Positions 33,240 to 44,477 of a DNA stretch of 64,000 nucleotides are shown here, piece after piece (within the stretch, counting starts at the first letter, position 1; every line of letters begins with the position of its first letter). This DNA is from Diabrotica undecimpunctata (lineage: Eukaryota > Arthropoda > Insecta > Coleoptera > Chrysomelidae), in the NCBI RefSeq assembly GCF_040954645.1, contig NC_092803.1, forward strand, positions 78,592,263 through 78,656,262, read 5' to 3'. Position numbers and translations under genes: made by a program. The notes under the pieces are model-generated. The model saw nothing but the letters and a program-made list of their open reading frames with translations. It did not search any database and was not told where the DNA came from.

Positions 33240-33965
33240 AAGTTATGAAATATCTAATATTAATTTCAAGGGCGACACAGACAACAATTGTTCATCACCG
33301 GATGACGAAGAAGTCATTGATGGGGTATCTGTTTGATGATATGCTTCCAAGATAAATACTCGAATTTTGCTTTGACTGTTATTTTCACCGAGCTATTGAC
33401 TTTTAAGATTGTATGGAAACTGTAAACTGTTTTAAGTCATTTGTTTGTAGCAGTATTGTTAAAAAACTATGCGAATGAACCGATTAAAAAGCTGATAAAA
33501 ATTTTATTGATAATCCACACACCGTCATGAAAGTTTTGGTCTTACTGATAAACCAGTGACAACAGAAGAAATTTATGTATTTATAGCGGTATATTTTCTC
33601 AGTGGATTGACGGCAAATTTCAGATTATTGGGGTACATATAATATATGCACTGGTCCTCCAGTTTTTCATAAATCTGTTATGAGCCAAAATCGCTTTTTG
33701 GCAATTAATAAATTCCTTAGATTTTCACCACCAGAACTTCTCAAAAGTAATGCACCGCTTAGCAGACTAGGCATTTTTATGGTTCTTATTAGAGATACTT
33801 GTCAAAACTTAGTGGACCAAGGACCAGTTTTCGCAACAGATGAGCAACTTATGTTGTATAAAGGTTAACTCCATTATCTACAGTACATAAAAAGCAAAAG
33901 ATGTTGACTTGGCATCAAAATATTTTCCTTATGTCCCAGTGCTTCTGAACTTCGAGGATACACCT

Positions 33966-33969
<4 letters not shown>
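33240..33969 (+). pseudogene. piggyBac transposase 1, N-terminal half
   Basis: An acidic start (NNCSSPDDEEVIDG) is followed by TTEEIYVFIAVYFLSGL, PVFHKSVMSQNRFLAINKFL and FATDEQLMLYKG, the block with the first catalytic Asp. After a frameshift near 33868 comes [15 protein letters not shown], the next conserved strand. The coding sequence is then cut by the (TA)n tract. Several stops are present. Confidence 0.8.
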
Positions 33970-34054
<85 letters not shown>

Positions 34055-34087
34055 AATATATATATAAATATATATATATAAATATAT

Positions 34088-34146
<59 letters not shown>
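33970..34146. repeat. (TA)n microsatellite
   Basis: Long TA array between the piggyBac fragment and the left LTR of gypsy element 2. Confidence 0.95.
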
Positions 34147-34148
<2 letters not shown>

Positions 34149-34470
34149 TGTAATATCATACCCTTATTCATGTGAAGAGATAGCAGTTTGAATTCGTCTA
34201 AAAAGAGTTTATTATCGTTAAAATTCTACAATATAAATTATTAACAATAATAACATAACTAAAATAACTTAACAAATATACAAACCTAAAAAGAGAATCA
34301 AGAACAATGCTATTTCTTACGCCATTAAGTAATTTGACAATTGTACCATACAATTTACAATATGTCAATGTCAATAAAACTTAAACAGTCATACAACCTA
34401 AAACTTTAAATAACTAAAAATAACTAAGCCCGGCTGTTTCACTTAAAATAAACATAGGTTTACTTTTACA
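34149..34470 (-). repeat. 3' LTR of gypsy element 2
   Basis: Plus-strand start TGTAATATCATACCC, end CTTTTACA. Paired with 38775-39096. Confidence 0.9.
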
Positions 34471-34500
34471 TCCCCCTACCAAAAAGGTATGATAAACCAT

Positions 34501-34722
34501 CTAAGTATATGGTTTATCACAAGGCATCAATTTTGAAATATGGAAATAATTCATATCATTCTTTTTGTATCCAATATCTACTTCATATAATGTATTTGAA
34601 ATTTGTTTTTTTATTTGAAATGGACCTACTCTTACTTCGTCAAGTTTTTTTATATGCCCAATCTCCCTCTTTGAATTCATAGGATTTTCTATTTTTGTCA
34701 TACAGTTTTTTATTATATTCAT
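34501..34722 (-). pseudogene. pol: C-terminal end of Pol (GPY/F-like), shifted frame
   Basis: Carries LDEVRVGPFQIKKQ and NYFHISKLMP, the GPY/F-type module that ends many gypsy integrases. It is in a different frame from the main pol ORF. The change of frame lies in an A-run near 34640-34655, most simply a one-base indel. The copy thus encodes an integrase lacking its proper tail. Confidence 0.75.
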
Positions 34723-37513
34723 GATGTCGTACCGAATTTTTATAGGCTATTTCTTTATCTTTTGATACATTTGTTGTCTCACACAGTTCCTCGGGAACAA
34801 TCGGATCTGCTTTTCCAAAAAGCAAATATTCTGGGCTATATCCGGTTACAGAATGATCTGTTTTATTGTATTCCTCTATACATTCTTCAGCTATTTTTGT
34901 CCATGCTCGAATTCTAGTTGCATTTTGTTTGCATCTTATTCTGTTAACTAATGTCTGATTAAGTCTTTCATTTAATCCATTCGAGAATGGACAGTCTACT
35001 GCTGTAAAAATTAATTGAATATTTAAATGTTTCATATGATTTCTAAATATTTTGGAATTAATTCCTGGATACTGATCTGTTAATAATGTTTTTATGGGGT
35101 GTTTATCTTGAATTTTGGCGATTAATTTTATGAAATCATCTGTGGTCTGATTTTTAGAAGTAACTGCAAACGCATATCTGGTGAAGTGATCTACAAGTAA
35201 GTGGAGGTATTTTTTTGTCGAACGATTGCCACCAAATCCTCCTATTGTATCTAAGGACATTATCTGAAAAGGTTCTTTTGCTGGACCCAATTGTGACAGA
35301 AGACCATATTTTGGACCGATTCTTGTTTTATTTTTACAGCAGATCTCGCATTTTTGACAGATATCCTTTGCTAGTGAATCTATATTCTTAATGTAGTAAA
35401 AATTTCTAATTTTGTTTGTTACTTTACCAGCACAAATATGACCATAAAATTTGTGAACTTTTGTTATTAACTCTTTTCCAAAATCTTTGGATAAAATTAT
35501 TCTTTTTTCATTCTTCCTTAATTTATAAAATATATCTTGGTTCAAAATTGTTCCTCTCATTGTATCTATAACTTGTCGATTATTATTTTGGTCTTGTTTT
35601 ATCTCAGTTAATGTGACTAGGTTTACTGTTCTTATGAATGTTTCTGCATTTTTCATATTTTCCAACACTGGGTTTCTAGAAAGGCAGTCTGCTTCTACAT
35701 TTTCTTTTCCAGGTTCATATTTAATGTCGAAGTCAAATTGTGAAAGAAAATGTGTCATATCTCCTAATTCTTCATCTGGTCTTGTACGAAGTTCTCTTCC
35801 CTCAAGGGGTTTATGATCAGTAATAACGAGAAATTTTCTTCCCATTAGCCAGTATTGCCAAAATTTTATTGCTTCTTTAATTGCCAGGCATTCTAAAAAA
35901 ATAGCCTTTTTATTTTTTTGATATTTGTTCAATTTTTTTGAAAAGTATGCTACGGGTTTCATTTCTCCATCTCTTTGTTTTTGTTTCAGAACCGCACCAA
36001 TTCCTAGAACACTAGCATCTGTATATATAGTTGTAGGAGCATTTGGGTTAAAAATGGCTAGTATAGGTTCAGAACAGAGGATATTCTTTGCCCTATCAAA
36101 AGCTGTTTGGCAGCTTAAAGACCAGTGGAATTTGATATCTTTTCTAAGTAAATTATGTAGTGGCTCTAATAACCTAGCTGAATCTTTTATATATTTGTGG
36201 TAAAAATTTACTTTTCCCAAAAACTGTCGTACTTTTTTTCTCGTGTCTGGTGCTGGAAAATCTCTGATCGATATTAAATTATCATGTAACGGACGAACTG
36301 AATTGTGTCCCACAATGTGTCCTAAATATTTAACCTCTTCTCTTGCAAAATTACATTTTAGAAGTTTGAGCCTAAATCCCTCTTCAATAATTGCTTTCAT
36401 AAGTCTTTCTATATGGTCTAAGTGTTCTTCAAATGATAATGAGAATATTAAAATGTCATCTATGTAGTTTATACAAAATGAATTTAAATTATGCTTCCTG
36501 ATAATATTACTTAAAATTCTTTGAAATATTGCGGGAGATGTTTTAAGCCCAAAAGGTAAGCATTTCCATTGCCAATGACCACTTTGGGTAACGAAGGCTG
36601 TCTTGTATTTATCTTTTATCCGAACTGGAATACACCAAAAAGCAGAATTTATATCTAAAGTAGTAAAGAACCTAGCATTCCTTGTTTTGGTCAAAATCTC
36701 GTCAATTAAAGGAAAAGGTTGGGGTTCAGGAATAATTAATTTGTTTAACTCACGAAAGTCAATGCACAATCTTGTTTTAGATCCTTCATCTTTTTTAAAA
36801 GCCAATGTAACAGGTGCTGCAAAAGGTGAAGATGATTCTTCTATTAAATTTGCTTTTAATAATTGTCCTATTTGAAATTCTATCTCTTTTTGGTCTTCTA
36901 TCGAGCATCTATAGGGTCTTTTTGCAACAAATTTATGTTCTAAAAGTTTAATTTGAGCTTCATTATTTTGAACCTGCCCAATGTCAAATTTATGTTTTGC
37001 AAAAATATTGTCATATTTATTTAGTAATATTTCTATTTTATTTTTCTGATATGGCAATAAATGTTGTAATTTTGCTTCAAAAAGTTCTGTGGGAATTCCC
37101 TCATTAAAGTTTATGGAGTATTCTGTAATATTAATATTATAATTAAATTTTTCGATTTTTTCTTCAATTTTTCCGTATAATCTTTGATAAATCTCTAAAT
37201 CAAAATCTTGTTTCATTTGAAAATTTAAAATAGAATCTAATCCGAGTAGAATATCGTACTCAAAATATTCATCATTAATTACAAAAAGATTAATATTTGT
37301 CTCAATTTTATTAATTTTCAGTTTTGCAATTAGTTTTCCTGTAAAATTTGTTCTGCCATTTATCGTTTTAAACATATTCCTATCTTCTTGAATATCTAAT
37401 CCTAACTTTCTTGCCACCTTCGAATTCAGAAGAGTAACATTTGAGCCTGGGTCATAAACTCCACATAATTCTTTATGATTTAGGAATACTTTTAATTTGA
37501 TCAATGGCAGCAA
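34640..37513 (-). CDS. pol: Pol polyprotein of gypsy element 2
   Basis: 957 residues. The protease has YDPGSNVTLL at 20-29; the usual D-T/S-G is D-P-G. RT is about 185-370 with YIDD at 350-353. RNase H has TDAS with Asp 499, plus TDHKPL. The integrase zinc region has H687, H692, C719 and C722; the catalytic core has D755, D813 and E849, giving the correct D-35-E spacing. The first codon counted (TTG) is not a credible start; the frame overlaps the end of gag and is probably reached by -1 frameshifting. The frame is intact until the shift near residue 955. Confidence 0.9.
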   Translation of the reverse strand: MLPLIKLKVFLNHKELCGVYDPGSNVTLLNSKVARKLGLDIQEDRNMFKTINGRTNFTGKLIAKLKINKIETNINLFVINDEYFEYDILLGLDSILNFQMKQDFDLEIYQRLYGKIEEKIEKFNYNINITEYSINFNEGIPTELFEAKLQHLLPYQKNKIEILLNKYDNIFAKHKFDIGQVQNNEAQIKLLEHKFVAKRPYRCSIEDQKEIEFQIGQLLKANLIEESSSPFAAPVTLAFKKDEGSKTRLCIDFRELNKLIIPEPQPFPLIDEILTKTRNARFFTTLDINSAFWCIPVRIKDKYKTAFVTQSGHWQWKCLPFGLKTSPAIFQRILSNIIRKHNLNSFCINYIDDILIFSLSFEEHLDHIERLMKAIIEEGFRLKLLKCNFAREEVKYLGHIVGHNSVRPLHDNLISIRDFPAPDTRKKVRQFLGKVNFYHKYIKDSARLLEPLHNLLRKDIKFHWSLSCQTAFDRAKNILCSEPILAIFNPNAPTTIYTDASVLGIGAVLKQKQRDGEMKPVAYFSKKLNKYQKNKKAIFLECLAIKEAIKFWQYWLMGRKFLVITDHKPLEGRELRTRPDEELGDMTHFLSQFDFDIKYEPGKENVEADCLSRNPVLENMKNAETFIRTVNLVTLTEIKQDQNNNRQVIDTMRGTILNQDIFYKLRKNEKRIILSKDFGKELITKVHKFYGHICAGKVTNKIRNFYYIKNIDSLAKDICQKCEICCKNKTRIGPKYGLLSQLGPAKEPFQIMSLDTIGGFGGNRSTKKYLHLLVDHFTRYAFAVTSKNQTTDDFIKLIAKIQDKHPIKTLLTDQYPGINSKIFRNHMKHLNIQLIFTAVDCPFSNGLNERLNQTLVNRIRCKQNATRIRAWTKIAEECIEEYNKTDHSVTGYSPEYLLFGKADPIVPEELCETTNVSKDKEIAYKNSVRHHEYNKKLYDKNRKSYEFKEGDWAYKKT

Positions 37514-37515
37514 AT

Positions 37516-38736
37516 CTAGTTTTTTTGTTCAGTTACTGTTTCATTTAATGTCTCCTGTATAGCAATATTATTAATATATTTAATATCATTTGATTTGTTT
37601 TCTTTTGTTACCTTTTTATCTTTTTGCTTTAAACGGCATATTGCCTCTAGATGAAACCTCCCAGGGAATCCTTTTCTATCACAATATTGACAAGTAGTTT
37701 TCTGTTCTTCTGGTATTATAGTAGATTTTTGATAAAAATTTGGTTTTGTCTCCAATTTATTCTTCTTTTTTATAACTAAACTTTCCAATTTTCGTAATTC
37801 ACCTACCAATTTTTCCATTGTTGTAACGTCAGCTCTATTAATATTATCTTGTATATAAATTGGCAAATTTGTTATAATTAAATCAATTAGTATATCAATG
37901 GGAAAATCATTCTTTATATTTAGCAATAAATTTTCTTTACGAAACGCATAATCAACAATACTACCACCTATATACCTAAAAGAATAAGCTTGCCTATGAT
38001 TATGCCAACCTGTTTCACAAAAACTATCTAAAAAATTAATTTTCCATACCTCAAAACTGTTATCTAAGCCTAATGTTATTATTTTTGATTCAAACCATTC
38101 TTTTGCTATTCCATCAAGAAACAAACGTAGAATCAAAATCTTGTCTTCATCAGCAACCACCTTACATCGCAAACATTCTGATTCGAAGGTCTTGAGCCAT
38201 GAATTCATTGGAACATTATTTCCATCAAAATTTCGAAGTACAAAATCATCTTTTATTTTTTTTAAATTTTTCTTTTCAACTTTAGGTAAATTTGTGTCAT
38301 TAAATTTCTGGAGCAACTCAGCAAATGATGGAAATTGTTCAGCTGTTTCTATCTTCTCATACACTGGTAATAAGGTCTGTTGTAAGTACTCACTTTGATA
38401 AACCACATCACCATCTGAATCAAAATAAATCTCCTTCAAATTGTCTTCTAATGCTATAGTACATGTTCTAAAGGATCCTCTTGTTTTCATAGATGCTAAT
38501 ATATTCTTCACTTTTTTCAGATGAAATAGTTCAGAATGATCAATTTGAAGTTGTTTTTCAAAGGGGATTTCATAATAAAAACGGGACCCTGTTGGCTGCA
38601 GCCACTTAAATTTATATACATTTTTCTTACTATCACTACTGTTTGCTTCTATAGCCATGCAAATTCTCATTGATGTAAAATTCATTCTTAAATATCGTTT
38701 TATCCAAATAACTGCTTGGAAATTTATAGTTATCAC
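37516..38736 (-). CDS. gag: Gag protein of gypsy element 2
   Basis: 406 residues beginning 39 bp inside the 5' LTR boundary. A capsid-like middle (LRNFDGNNVPMNSWLKTFES, ILRLFLDGIAKEWFES) is typical of retrotransposon Gag (about 165-270). A CQYCDRKGFPGRFHLEAIC cysteine/histidine motif near 355 has spacing unlike the CCHC knuckle, and the tail is basic. No signal peptide or membrane segment is seen. The stop lies at 37516-37518, directly after the slippery site. Confidence 0.82.
   Translation of the reverse strand: MITINFQAVIWIKRYLRMNFTSMRICMAIEANSSDSKKNVYKFKWLQPTGSRFYYEIPFEKQLQIDHSELFHLKKVKNILASMKTRGSFRTCTIALEDNLKEIYFDSDGDVVYQSEYLQQTLLPVYEKIETAEQFPSFAELLQKFNDTNLPKVEKKNLKKIKDDFVLRNFDGNNVPMNSWLKTFESECLRCKVVADEDKILILRLFLDGIAKEWFESKIITLGLDNSFEVWKINFLDSFCETGWHNHRQAYSFRYIGGSIVDYAFRKENLLLNIKNDFPIDILIDLIITNLPIYIQDNINRADVTTMEKLVGELRKLESLVIKKKNKLETKPNFYQKSTIIPEEQKTTCQYCDRKGFPGRFHLEAICRLKQKDKKVTKENKSNDIKYINNIAIQETLNETVTEQKN
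37519..37525 (-). other. -1 ribosomal frameshift site, gag to pol
   Basis: Gag codons CAA AAA AAC TAG contain A AAA AAC, one of the strongest known -1 slippery heptamers in retroviruses. It sits immediately before the gag stop, and slippage enters the pol frame. A downstream stimulatory structure was not checked. Confidence 0.7.
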
Positions 38737-38774
38737 TATATTTTTTTTATCAGCTTAAGTTCTTGATTTATAAG

Positions 38775-39096
38775 TGTAATATCATACCCTTATTCATGTG
38801 AAGAGATAGCAGTTTGAATTCGTCTAAAAAGAGTTTATTATCGTTAAAATTCTACAATATAAATTATTAACAATAATAACATAACTAAAATAACTTAACA
38901 AATATACAAACCTAAAAAGAGAATCAAGAACAATGCTATTTCTTACGCCATTAAGTAATTTGTCAATTGTACCATACAATTTACAATATGTCAATGTCAA
39001 TAAAACTTAAACAGTCATACAACCTAAAACTTTAAATAACTAAAAATAACTAAGCCCTGCTGTTTCACTTAAAATAAACATAAGTTTACTTTTACA
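38775..39096 (-). repeat. 5' LTR of gypsy element 2
   Basis: 322 bp, matching 34149-34470 with about three substitutions. Confidence 0.9.
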
Positions 39097-39237
<141 letters not shown>

Positions 39238-39718
39238 AGAAAAGGAGTACGACCGTCAATCCAAAATAACTAAGGTACACTCGAAGAGTGGTGGGTTTTT
39301 CGGTCAAAGTGGAGAAATAAAAGAGAAAGAAGGTGGCTACTTCATCTATTTATTGAAGAAGTTTCGCTTTCTGCTCAGAAAGCATCATCAGTTCATCTAA
39401 AAAGAACAATATGAAACCAAACATCCATAGAGAAGTTAAAAAATGTGTGTTACCTTACAAAGACATGTAGCAGTCAATGATGTTAAAAATATGATCATGA
39501 GAATGCACTTCCAACAATTTATTTATAATCAATTAGATTTTTGATTTTAACTTTAGGTAACAATATTGTATTAATAATTATAATATTAATATTATACTAA
39601 CTCAATAATGTTAAATATTAAAATATTCATATTAAATAATTCAATAATGTTACCTAAAGTTAAAATTAAAAATCTAATTGATTATAAATAAATTGTCGGA
39701 AGTACATTCTTATGATCT
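39238..39718. mobile_element. Foldback repeat with hammerhead-like core
   Basis: A unique segment 39238-39490 containing the hammerhead-like core is followed by a palindrome at 39494-39718. The palindrome's arms share ATTTATTTATAATCAATTAG and ACTTTAGGTAAC in opposite orientation around an AT-rich centre. The right arm ends where piggyBac coding sequence resumes. The block together with its (TA)n tract interrupts the transposase gene, so it is an insertion. Confidence 0.6.
39338..39391 (-). ncRNA. Hammerhead-ribozyme-like core
   Basis: The minus strand reads CTGATGA (39391-39385), one extra base, a perfect 7-bp stem GCTTTCT/AGAAAGC with loop GAGC, then GAAA. A 5-bp stem III follows (ACTTC/GAAGT, 14-base loop), ending at a GTA site that satisfies the NUH cleavage rule. 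Stem I does not form with adjacent bases and the extra base before stem II is non-standard. Conserved core bases are all present. Such ribozymes are known in Penelope-like elements and other retroelements. Activity is doubtful. Confidence 0.4.
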
Positions 39719-40553
39719 TTCTAGTTCTTTACACAATAAAATAAACCTTAATGTTTTTTACTTAAGTTTTTATAATAACTTTTTTATAGAAAACCTTTCT
39801 TTTTACGAGACAATAGAAGTTTATCTTTGCCAAAACCTACTAAATAGTAAACATGAAGTGATTGTAGATAATTTGTATACATCCGTTCGTCTTTGCGAGA
39901 TTCTATTGACGCAAAAGACTTTCCTTACAGGTACTATTCGACAAAAGAGGAGCGTTCCAAGAGAATTAACATTGGTTCCATTAGATTGGCAATAATCATG
40001 TATCTTTCGCAAGGATATGCTCCTTCTACTACTGTAGGATTTTACGAAAGAGAACGATATGTTGTAAGAGAAGAAGATCCCTATTATAACAGACCTAAAT
40101 ATATTGAATTCTACAATCAAAATATGGGATCAGTTGATGTAGTGGACCAAGATGTTGAACCGTACAGTCTTTTGCGGAAATCCTACAAATGGTTTACCAA
40201 AACAGGTTTGCACCTTTTACATCTAATGCTATTGAACTCCAGAGTATTTTACAGCCAAGCCCATTAAAAACAAGTTTCAATGTATAAATATACAAAACTT
40301 TGCTGCCGGAGGATACTTCTGAAATATAGTAAAGGATATCAAGAAACGAATGAGAAAAACAACCTAATAAATCTGGAAAACCGTTGCATGCAATGGCCGA
40401 TTTTCCAAAAGAAATTGGAAAAAAGAGGACTCTATGAAAAGTTTGTGTAATTTGCAAGAGACATGGAGTGCGTGAACTAACGAGAAAATATTGCATTGCT
40501 TGCTTGGACAAACCTGGACTTTGCTCAGCGGAACGTTTGAAAGTTTTCATAAG
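39706..40553 (+). pseudogene. piggyBac transposase 1, C-terminal half
   Basis: Resumes with HEVIVDNLYTSVRLCEILLT (second catalytic Asp), FLTGTIRQKRSVPRE, then in a shifted frame QNMGSVDVVDQD (third Asp) and KTGLHLLHLMLLNSRVF. Near 40450-40553 another frame gives CKRHGVREL and CLDKPGLCSAERLKVF, the C-terminal cysteine-rich domain. All three catalytic Asp positions survive but frameshifts prevent expression. Confidence 0.85.
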
Positions 40554-40999
40554 TAATAAAATAATGTTCTTTTATTGTTTGCTTTGTTCTGAATATAAGT
40601 AATTCGTTCACTCTCTTTTTATATGTTTTATTTTTTAATATTTGTCGTGAATTTATAAATTAAAGACATAAATACATTTTAATGATATCCAGATGCGGAT
40701 ATTTTGGTAGTACAATTGATATCCAAGGGTAAATATATTGGTACACCCAAATATTCTTATGTAGATATTCTGGTAAACAAGATAAATTGTCATATAAATT
40801 CAAATTATGTACTTCAAACATTTTTTTGGCCCCCATAGATGAATATTTTATCTATTATACATAATAACTATCGCAAAATGTATTTTCATTAAAAAACTTT
40901 TGCTGGTATAGAGCAAATGCTACCTCAAGAAATGGCCGGGAGCAGAAAGATTAATTAAGTTCTATTATTGTGGCGAAAATTTGTCGGCGGAAATAACTT

Positions 41000-41760
41000 T
41001 TACAACTGCGTCCAAGTATACGTCAGTTAATCGCGATATTGTTGAAAATTATTTTTCCATTCAATGGATGCCTTTTTTAAGCTATAAATGCATTTCTGCA
41101 GCCTTGTGGCAATTTCCCATTTTTCCTAATTTGTTTTATTAGGTTGTTTATTTGTTTGAATAATAGCTGTACACCTTCATTGGTATTCTCCTCTGGGTTT
41201 ATTAGTTTTTCAAATTTTCTTGTAGTTTATTTTTTTGTAGTAGATTAATTGACTCTGACATCTTTGAAGATATTTTTAATCTCTTTGTTTATCATATCTT
41301 ATCATATCTTTATACATATTTTCCCAGTATTATCAATTCTTTTTACTACAGGTCTGTTTTGCTTTTATTCGTTGCTACTCCATAACTCTTCCCCGTTTCT
41401 GTTGTATTCAGTATATTCATTTTTATTTTAGCTTCTAATTCCCTTTCACATTCTGCATCAAACCAATTTTTATTGTTTGCTTTGAAATACTTGACTATTG
41501 CCAGTGTTTTTGTTTTATTGCTTTTATTATTATTCATGTATTATTTTACATATTACTTTGATATTTCCTCTTTCTGAATTTACTAGTGCTTTTTAGTTAC
41601 AATATTTTAAAATTGTTTGTTGTTTTAGTCAATTTTTTATGTTTATATTTTTACCAATCACGCCCTTTTCATTTTGATAGTTAAATTTACTGACCCTTAG
41701 CATCCTATTATCACTAAAAATATATGGCATGTCTACGTCTGATCTGACCACAAAAATGCT
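41000..41760 (-). pseudogene. LINE relic (linker and start of RT)
   Basis: 41537-41346 encodes NKNWFDAECERELEAK, the LINE linker motif. Downstream on the minus strand (41240-41000), INPEENTNEGVQLLFKQINN and KLPQGCRNAFIA lead into a KKG block, matching the RT entry region. Upstream to about 41760, weak endonuclease-like sequence continues. Heavily mutated. Confidence 0.5.
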
Positions 41761-41769
41761 AAAAAGTTC

Positions 41770-42589
41770 ATGCTAAAAAGTTCACCGTAAAAAATATAAC
41801 CTCCTTTTTCTAAAAGCTATGTTGTGAGTGCTCCTACTATTTTTAGATTACATCTACCGTTTAGTATCGTGGTTTTGTTTTCTTTTTTCAAGAATTGCAC
41901 TCAGTTTTATCGTTTTAAGGTATATAGGATTTTACAGAATATTAAAGTTTTTTTATATACTACTGCTTTCCCATATATGACAGTATCTATACTTTTAGAG
42001 TGCTTTTCGGATAAATTTAATCAGTCCAGCCATTTCTCATTATCTTTTCGTGACTACTCGAGAGCAAAGTTACAGAAAATCAACTATTAACGTCAGGGAA
42101 AACTTGAGCAAATGAAATTATCGACAAAACTTTAATACTCCTTTGATTTAAATTTAATTTTCCAAGTAATTCTAACTTTCACGATAATACTTTTAATGTG
42201 TAGGTAACTTTTTTGTGATATAACTTGATTGTATTTTGTTCAAGGCTGCACCCAATAACGGTTTATTATGAAACTATTAATTGGAAATTGGTTTTAGTAA
42301 ATTGGAAGAAAAGATAAGATCATTAAAATGAACTCTCTTAATTGCAAAGAACAAACAAAATATATAACCAATTAAAAACAATTTTAATAGCGAAGGGTAT
42401 AACTAACGCCATTTATGTAATATTTATACTAAATCGTTTTGCTCTGAAGCTATTTTCTTGTGGTAATTTAAAGTAATTAATATTTTAATGTGAATAAGCC
42501 ACCAAAAGAGGTAGTTAATAAAAGGAAAATACCAGTATTAGTAAGTAAGTATCATATCAACGATACATCATTTATGTTTTTTTTTAAAA
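41770..42589. other. AT-rich DNA, no gene seen
   Basis: No recognisable protein or repeat. Confidence 0.4.
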
Positions 42590-43075
42590 CAAACATATAT
42601 TCTAGAATTAGAATTTGGTGTTTATTGAGAGTAAAATGAATGTAAGAACAAATATTTACCATGTCGGGATAGTATTGAGGTTTTTTTTCTGGTTTTTTCC
42701 TCATGATTTACTACGGAATCACTAACAGGAAAATTTTTACTGTCATCATGACATGTTGTGGTCGTTTTAAAGAAGAATTACATGCTATGATTTTTTCTGA
42801 TGTAATGGAATAAACTCTCTTACAATAAAGTCGTCCCAGGAACGCAACTCATAAATATTGGCAATATTATTTTAAAGTCGTCTGCTTTAAAATGTATAAT
42901 ATATGCCTGAATTGTCAATATAAATGAGTCATATAAAATTAAATTATTAGAGGAATTTTTCACCAAATAACAAAAAACAAAATTTGTTTAATTTATTAAT
43001 GTTTGAAATTGATACGTCAATAAACTTTCTTTAAACTTCAATTGTGGCTTATTCTCATTAAAATAGTAATTACAT
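42590..43075 (+). repeat. Penelope-associated repeat, copy 1
   Basis: Related to 56750-57130 (same orientation) and 60110-60410 (reverse). Shared blocks include CCATGTCG-GATAGTAT, GGATCACTAACAGGAAAATTT or GAATCACTAACAGG, and AAAATTAAATTATTAGA. In the other two places it follows the Penelope-like GIY-YIG region, so it is probably that family's 3' part. No Penelope coding sequence was found beside this copy. Confidence 0.55.
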
Positions 43076-44477
43076 CGTTTTATTAGAATTAAAAATAGGG
43101 TATAGTTGTATACTGGGCAGTAGTTATTGACTACTTCACATAAAGTTACAAATATTAACACTCTTGTATATAAAATTTAAATAATATTATACATTTGAAA
43201 ATGTATAGCAAGATAAAAATGCAACTTCTTTATTTCAAGCATTTTGAAAAGACTAGCTTCGAAAAAAATTCGTCATTGATAAATCAAAAAAAACAATATT
43301 TATTGGTCACGACCGGCAGTACAGATTGCTTTTAAATAGTGGTTTAGTAATATTAATAATTTATAAAAAAAGTTATTGACGAAATGGCAAAAACATAAAT
43401 AATCTATCCCACCAATGAATAATAAGCCCTATTGAGCTTGTATGGATACAAGTTAAACGATTTTGTTTCAAGAAAAATAAATACATATATACAAATAAAT
43501 ACAAACGGTAGATATCATTACTTTTGATTCTAGTCATCTATTAACTTTATTTTTTATTTTAGTATTTTTATTTTAAGCATAGTTGGTGACTAATTCTTCA
43601 TTCAACTCTCCAATCATCTAAATATCCTATTTAATCTTTATTTTCAGTGTTCAGTTATTTCAGATATATTTTCTGTATTCAATTCCAGACTGTTGTATGC
43701 CACAAACATGTAACATATGCTTCATTTCAGTCGACAAACGTTATTTGTCAGTGGACAACTCTGTTTTCTCATGTCACCTGTCATTGCCACAATTCCCTAG
43801 AGGTGGATTATATTTTTTTCCATATTGTGTTTTCCTTATTTAAGCTGGCGCTTCGCTATAAAATTAATTTTATATTTTAAATATTCCCTGTGTTAAGTTA
43901 TATTTATTATTTAATTAATATCCAGTGTCTTTTTATGATTTCAAATTTGACTTTTTTTGTATACATGTATAACCTCTTCTGCGCATGTTTATTTTAAACT
44001 TAGAATTTGTCCAATATGCTGTTAGTAGATATATTTATTATAATTTAACTAATTTATCTAATAATATTTTTTTTCATTTTATCCTTGCTAATTTTCTATT
44101 TGTTATTTATTATTGTAATTATTTTCAATTTTCATTTGGCAAAGAAATATTTTAAAGTCTATGAAGTTGTTAACACAAAGTTAATTTTTATAGTTTTGGC
44201 CTAATTTTTATACATCTTTTTTTGTTAAGAATTCCGCAGCACATGGTCGACCATGAATTATTAACTACAGCTATTATTAAGAACCCAATGGCCACTAGAA
44301 GATCAGTAGATACCAATATTAAAGTATATACATCTACGTCTCACCATTACATTCTATTGCAATTCTGTAAGCTACTTAAAGCCAACATCTGAAGCCCTAC
44401 TTAAGTATAATTTAAAAATCTTTATGTATAACTTATAGGCAAAATTTGTTTTGTTTAATTTTAATTTAGAGGAAAGA
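43076..44477. other. AT-rich DNA with one transposase scrap
   Basis: Apart from the DDE-like scrap at 43420-43475, nothing was recognised. A 77-codon frame at 43647-43880 has no supporting feature. Confidence 0.4.
43420..43475 (+). pseudogene. Tc1/mariner-type transposase C-terminal scrap
   Basis: Plus-strand reading ISPIELVWIQVKRF resembles the NPIExxWxxxK motif that carries the last catalytic residue of Tc1/mariner-like DDE transposases. It is under 20 residues and without flanking support. Confidence 0.35.

Larger units (their letters stand above)
34149..39096 (-). mobile_element. Ty3/gypsy LTR retrotransposon 2, minus strand
   Basis: 322-bp LTRs at 34149-34470 and 38775-39096 with about three differences by eye. 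Gag (37516-38736) and pol (about 34501-37513) fill the 4948-bp element, and no env frame exists. In element sense a polypurine tract, GGTAGGGGGA, precedes the 3' LTR. No standard primer-binding site was recognised after the 5' LTR. The flanks are TA repeat on both sides, leaving LTR ends ambiguous by a few bases and the duplication unresolved. Confidence 0.92.

Noticed and set aside
34149..39096. Search for an envelope gene in gypsy 2
   Set aside because: The space between the end of pol and the 3' LTR is about 30 bp, so no env is present.
39385..39460. Alternative type III hammerhead using an upstream TTCAT/ATGAA stem I
   Set aside because: The base needed to pair with A15.1 is G in that register, so stem III would not form.
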